Shown here piece by piece: positions 41,683-45,509 of a stretch of 45,509 bases of DNA. The stretch's first letter is position 1, and every line of letters begins with the position of its first letter. Source of the DNA: an uncultured bacterium (GTDB lineage Bacteria; Verrucomicrobiota; Kiritimatiellia; RFP12; UBA1067); the NCBI GenBank assembly GCA_902764415.1, contig CACWVU010000031.1, positions 1-45,509 on the forward strand. The letters are read 5' to 3'. The translations under genes were made by a program, and so were the position numbers. Under the pieces are notes generated by a model. The model did no database searches, was not told where the DNA came from, and saw only the letters and a list, made by a program, of their open reading frames with translations.

Positions 41683-44600
41683 ATGATCAAAAAAATAATG
41701 GCGGTGCTCGTCGCAATCTCATGCGCATTCGGTGCATGGGCTGATATGCCTGGGCACCTTAACGGTACCGATTTCTCCGAGCATGGTCTTGGGGAATTCC
41801 TAACGGGGCGCGACGACACCGGAGCGGCTACGGAGAGTACCTATTGGTTCAATGGTGCTACCAATGACTTCAGCGGTAACATCGTTCTGGGGACCAATGG
41901 TACCGACCATGTGCTCGACTTCGAGTCGAACATCACCAATCCGCTCTACCGTACGATCAACAACTGCTATGGCTTTACTTCGCCTTCGCAGTTCACCGCC
42001 ATGCCGATCGGCGATGGTTTGTTCATCGACACCCACGTTCAGTTCACGCCCTACCTCGTGAACGAGAACCACCCCGCGCCTACCGGCTCCGGCGAAGACA
42101 AGCTTATCGTCTGGGTGCGCGAGACCGAGGTCGACGGTAATGCCAACCTCACCAACCTCATCATCACCGCTGGTTACGTTACTGCAGACCCCGCAGTTGT
42201 CGCCAGCAACTATGTGGCTAATCTTACTCAGGAGCGGGCGTCCGCCCTCTGCTCCGGCCAGCATCGCCTGACTATCAAGTCTTATAAGAACATCACCGCT
42301 AACGGCGATGCCTATATGATGGGCTTTGTCGTCTATATTGACGAGGCCGTGGTTGAGTACATTGGCGACGCCTTTGCCACCGGCAGCGCATTCTTCCCGC
42401 TGCTCCCCGGCCCGGCCCAGTACTACTCCCAGGGCGGTGGCCTCAACAAGCTCCTCCCAAGCCTGATGACCTATGCTCCGTCGTCGGGCTCGATCGACGA
42501 TTACGCCAAGCTCTCCGCCGTCGGCTATGCCGGCATGGGCAAGATTGGCGACGTGATCTTCGATAGCTACGCAACCACCTATCCCCCCTTCGCCGGCGAC
42601 GATCGCTACTTCACCGTCGCGTATGGTGATGATGTTGCGTCCTATATGTACAATGACGTGACCTACTACGCCACCAACACCCTCACCGCCCCCGCGACCG
42701 CGACCTCGGTCACGATTTCCAACGTTACCTACGCCTCTGGATACAAGCACAAGGATGACCTCTGGCGTAATGAACATGACACGGTTGTAAGCAACCGGGT
42801 CGACGCGTCTGGTAAGGACTACGGCACCTTCTACTTCGCCGACGGTTCAATCTTTACGCTCGTCGGCTTCCAGGCTAACTACATGGTGGTTGTTGGCGGC
42901 GTGACCAACGAATTCCAGACGCTCCTTGGCACAGGTGGTGCGCTTGAAGCAGCCTTGGCTGGTGGCACGCTCGTTCTCAACAACGACATTGTCATTACTG
43001 AGGGCGATGGATATATCGCACTCAACTCCGGGACGCTTACCATTGACCTCAACGGCCACACGCTCCAGGGCACCCACACAACCTGGGCAACAATCGAAAA
43101 CCTTGGTGGTACGCTTACCATTACGGATACTTCGTCGTCTCATACTGGCAAGCTCCTTGATAGCCCCGGTCTTTACTGCTTGGCCGTTTACAACGGAACG
43201 TCAACAACGCTTGATGCTGGCACTTACGAAAATATCTACATTGACGATTATGAGGCAGCTTTCACGCTCGCTCTTAACGGTGGTTCCTACTATGACGCCC
43301 AGTATGCGACTGCACAGGAATTCTACCTCAAGGACTATGCCACCACAACCTATGTCATGGATGAGGTTGAGACGGACGTTTGGTACGCCATCTTGGACGG
43401 CTCGGGTCCGGTTGTCGTTCCCTGCACCGTCACTTTCACGACCAACCACGTCGATGCGACCAGCGTGATCGTCAACTCTGGTGACAAGCTTGGCGCTGAG
43501 AACATCCCGGCCTTCACCGGTGGTTCGTGGGATGCCCCGGCTCCGACGGGTGCGTCGATCATCACCAGCGACACGAACTTCAACTACACGATCGCGGTGC
43601 AGCTGTCCTACTTCCCGCAGATCCCGATCGAAGAGCAGTGGGCTGATCGCGATGGTACGGCCGCCAAGCCGTTCGCGATCCGCAACGCCGCCGACTTCGC
43701 CGGCTTGAAGAGCGACATCGCCGAGGGCTACAACGCCGACAAGTACTTCGAGGTTGTTGTCGACAACATCACCCTCACCGACTGGACCGGTATTGGCTCC
43801 TCGTCCAAGCCGTTCTCCGGTACGCTCATCGGTGGCGGCAAGACGGTCAACATTACGTTCTCGAGCGCGAAGGACAACGGCCTCTTCGCCTATGTCAGCA
43901 ACGCCACGCTCTCCAACCTCACGGTTAACGCTTCGTCGGGTACGATTGGTAGCGCGACTGGTGGTGCGGCGTTCGTCGGCAAGGCTGCTGGCGTCACCAC
44001 GTTCGTCGCGCTCAAGGCGACCGGCTCGCTCGGCACCTCGGTCACTCCGACCACGCACAACACCGCTGGTATCTGCGAGCGCATTGATACGGGCGACAGC
44101 AGCTGGATCATCAACTTCAACTCCTGCACGAACGAGATGACCATCTACGCTAACTACACCAAGGTTGGTGGTATTCTCGCGTTCCGCGATGGTAAGTCCG
44201 CGGAGGTTAACTTCAACAACTGCGTCAACAGCGCCAACATCAGTAACGCCTATGCGACGGCGGGCCAGTATGGCACTGGCGGCATCATGGGCTGGACTGG
44301 TGGAACGGATCTGGGAACCGGAATTACGCGGATCAATGGGTGCGTCAACACGGGTACGATTACCGCTGCCGATGGAAGCGCCGGTAACTTCATCGGCTAT
44401 GAGAACTACTCGGCGACTGCCTCGGGCACCAATATTGGTCTTGCATCGCTCAAGCCGGCCTCAAACTGGCCGATCGATGGCCTCAACTGGGCCTCGGTCT
44501 CGGGTGACCTCGCCACCTTCGTGACCCCGGTCACGACCGTTGACGGCATCGTTACCTACAAGGTGATGCAGTCTGGTGGTGCCTCGCTCGGCTTCACGCT

Positions 44601-45270
44601 TGCCGACCCGGCCGCGTCGCTCACGATCCTCACGAACTTCTACGCCTACACGGGCTCGGTGGTGCTTGACTCTTCGCTCACCGCTCAGGGCTACGAGCTC
44701 GTCACGACTCCTGTCGCGAACGGCGTCACCTTCACGGCCGGCTCGTCCGATCCGTGGGCGCCTTCGGCTGAGACCGACGAGGCTGCGGCTGCGAAGGCTG
44801 TGGAGCTCTTCGGAGCTGAGTCGGAAGTTGCTGCGAATGTCGACACCCTCGCCGAGTACAACGCGCTCGTGACCTACATCAAGAGCGTGACGAGCCAGTC
44901 CGAAGTGCCGACCGACCTCACGGAAAATCAGGTGGACTGGCTGTGGAAGTCCTACATCCTCGGCGCGGATCCGCTCTTCGTGGCTGAGCCCGAAGTCGAG
45001 ATCACCTCGCTCACGGCCGGTTCCACCGCTGGCGTGTGGAAGTTCACGGTTCAGGTGACCGATGGCACCGAGGTCTCGCCCGCGGTCCACGAGGTTGTGG
45101 CCGACAAGGTCAAGGCTCTCGTCAAGACCCGTGCCTCGCTGACCAGCGGTTCGTGGGGTGCACCGGCTACGGAGGACATCAGTGCCACGCAGCTGCTCGG
45201 CGGCAACACGATTGAGGTCACGATCGACTTCGGCGACGGCACCTCGGGCTTCATGAAGGTCTCCGAGTAA
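41683..45270 (+). CDS. Large secreted protein with LamG-like start and GLUG-like beta-helix region, 1195 aa
   Basis: The ATG at 41683 is set by AGGAGG and the promoter. Signal peptide MIKKIMAVLVAISCAFGAWA. Residues about 20-260 look like a concanavalin/LamG-type sandwich; residues about 420-560 contain a repeat-helix stretch (GTLTIDLNGHTLQGTHTTWATIENLGGTLTITD); residues about 690-930 resemble GLUG-type beta-helix repeats (FSGTLIGGGKTVNITF...NGLFAYVSNATLSNLTVNAS...VGGILAFRDG). The C-terminus, about 1040-1195, has VKALVKTRASLTSGSW and ends FGDGTSGFMKVSE, possibly a surface-anchoring or sorting domain; the family is unknown. Strong promoter, Shine-Dalgarno and terminator suggest an abundant product. 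Confidence 0.85.
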   Translation: MIKKIMAVLVAISCAFGAWADMPGHLNGTDFSEHGLGEFLTGRDDTGAATESTYWFNGATNDFSGNIVLGTNGTDHVLDFESNITNPLYRTINNCYGFTSPSQFTAMPIGDGLFIDTHVQFTPYLVNENHPAPTGSGEDKLIVWVRETEVDGNANLTNLIITAGYVTADPAVVASNYVANLTQERASALCSGQHRLTIKSYKNITANGDAYMMGFVVYIDEAVVEYIGDAFATGSAFFPLLPGPAQYYSQGGGLNKLLPSLMTYAPSSGSIDDYAKLSAVGYAGMGKIGDVIFDSYATTYPPFAGDDRYFTVAYGDDVASYMYNDVTYYATNTLTAPATATSVTISNVTYASGYKHKDDLWRNEHDTVVSNRVDASGKDYGTFYFADGSIFTLVGFQANYMVVVGGVTNEFQTLLGTGGALEAALAGGTLVLNNDIVITEGDGYIALNSGTLTIDLNGHTLQGTHTTWATIENLGGTLTITDTSSSHTGKLLDSPGLYCLAVYNGTSTTLDAGTYENIYIDDYEAAFTLALNGGSYYDAQYATAQEFYLKDYATTTYVMDEVETDVWYAILDGSGPVVVPCTVTFTTNHVDATSVIVNSGDKLGAENIPAFTGGSWDAPAPTGASIITSDTNFNYTIAVQLSYFPQIPIEEQWADRDGTAAKPFAIRNAADFAGLKSDIAEGYNADKYFEVVVDNITLTDWTGIGSSSKPFSGTLIGGGKTVNITFSSAKDNGLFAYVSNATLSNLTVNASSGTIGSATGGAAFVGKAAGVTTFVALKATGSLGTSVTPTTHNTAGICERIDTGDSSWIINFNSCTNEMTIYANYTKVGGILAFRDGKSAEVNFNNCVNSANISNAYATAGQYGTGGIMGWTGGTDLGTGITRINGCVNTGTITAADGSAGNFIGYENYSATASGTNIGLASLKPASNWPIDGLNWASVSGDLATFVTPVTTVDGIVTYKVMQSGGASLGFTLADPAASLTILTNFYAYTGSVVLDSSLTAQGYELVTTPVANGVTFTAGSSDPWAPSAETDEAAAAKAVELFGAESEVAANVDTLAEYNALVTYIKSVTSQSEVPTDLTENQVDWLWKSYILGADPLFVAEPEVEITSLTAGSTAGVWKFTVQVTDGTEVSPAVHEVVADKVKALVKTRASLTSGSWGAPATEDISATQLLGGNTIEVTIDFGDGTSGFMKVSE

Positions 45271-45308
45271 GCCAACCTCAAATCCGGTGGCGCTCGCGCC
45301 ACCCCAAA

Positions 45309-45341
45309 CCAAGGGCCGGTCTCCGGCCCTTTGGTTTTTTT
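45309..45341 (+). terminator. Rho-independent terminator of the 1195-aa protein gene
   Basis: Stem AAGGGCCGG/CCGGCCCTT with a TCT loop, flanked by CC/GG, followed by a run of seven T. A second small hairpin (GGTGGCG/CGCCACC) stands just before, at 45286-45303. Confidence 0.9.
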
Positions 45342-45352
45342 ATAACCCATCT

Positions 45353-45395
45353 CCAAACACCGGAATTTTGGTCAGACCTATTTTCCGGCGTTTGG
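45353..45395. repeat. Inverted repeat after the terminator
   Basis: Arms CCAAACACCGGAA (45353-45365) and TTCCGGCGTTTGG (45383-45395), 12 of 13 bp complementary, 17-bp loop. It lies in an AT-rich spacer between two genes, so it may be an operator or the remnant of a repeat. Confidence 0.6.
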
Positions 45396-45499
45396 AAATA
45401 TGATAATTTAGGTCAGCAACTGTAATTTTCAAATAAAAATTTCTGGCTTTGTCTAAGGGTGTAGATTTTCAACCTTGCGCGTCAGCGCAGGGAAAAGAT

Positions 45500-45509
45500 A
45501 GCAAGGAGG
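45500..45509 (+). promoter_or_regulatory. Shine-Dalgarno of a gene starting beyond the window
   Basis: The window ends in AGCAAGGAGG, a near-perfect ribosome binding site after a TGCGC/GCGCA hairpin (45475-45490). The start codon must lie a few bases outside. Confidence 0.55.

Overview
The window is a G+C-rich bacterial chromosome segment that very probably spans the replication-origin region. mnmG (gidA), dnaA and dnaN lie together. All 16 genes left of about 19.7 kb are on the minus strand and all 9 genes right of about 20.03 kb are on the plus strand, so transcription diverges from an AT-rich gap of about 170 bp. Two perfect parS palindromes lie just inside the plus-strand side. The mix of a long prepilin-like gene cluster, very large secreted proteins with glycine-rich, MBG-like and DUF2341/LamG-like parts, and abundant short intergenic repeats suggests a PVC-group organism (Kiritimatiellae/Verrucomicrobiota-like). 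That assignment is inferred from gene content; no rRNA gene is present.

Minus strand, 1-5.2 kb: two paralogous secreted beta-propeller proteins, the first cut by the window edge, carrying FlgD-like Ig and CBM9-like domains in opposite order. 5.3-16.1 kb: one probable operon starting at a leaderless promoter near 16.1 kb. It holds nine type II secretion/type IV-pilus-like prepilin genes, including a GspK/PilX-like one, and ends in a secreted GH27 alpha-galactosidase. No secretion ATPase, secretin or inner-membrane platform gene is in the window. 16.1-19.6 kb: tig-clpP-clpX-panD, a protein-quality-control operon with pantothenate-pathway panD at its end.

Plus strand, 20.06-27.3 kb: mnmG, dnaA, dnaN, a divergent THUMP/RlmL-like methyltransferase and a coiled-coil protein. 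mnmG is enlarged to 777 codons by two in-frame insertions built from a palindromic repeat element, spacer microrepeats and a parS site each. A related element is intergenic at 28.1 kb. 27.3-28.1 kb: a 12-bp-phased array of TTATCAAC boxes and an XRE/zinc-ribbon regulator. 28.4-39.5 kb: a secreted protein of about 3,670 residues. 39.5-41.7 kb: an AAA/DUF4143 ATPase flanked by several families of dispersed repeats. 41.7-45.3 kb: a second large secreted protein with a strong promoter, Shine-Dalgarno sequence and terminator. The window ends on a Shine-Dalgarno sequence of the next gene.

Most notable: repeat elements and parS sites built in frame into mnmG; a recurrent promoter layout in which the -10 box lies 8-10 nt before the start codon, implying leaderless mRNAs for several genes including mnmG and dnaA; and candidate origin/DnaA-box sites in three places.
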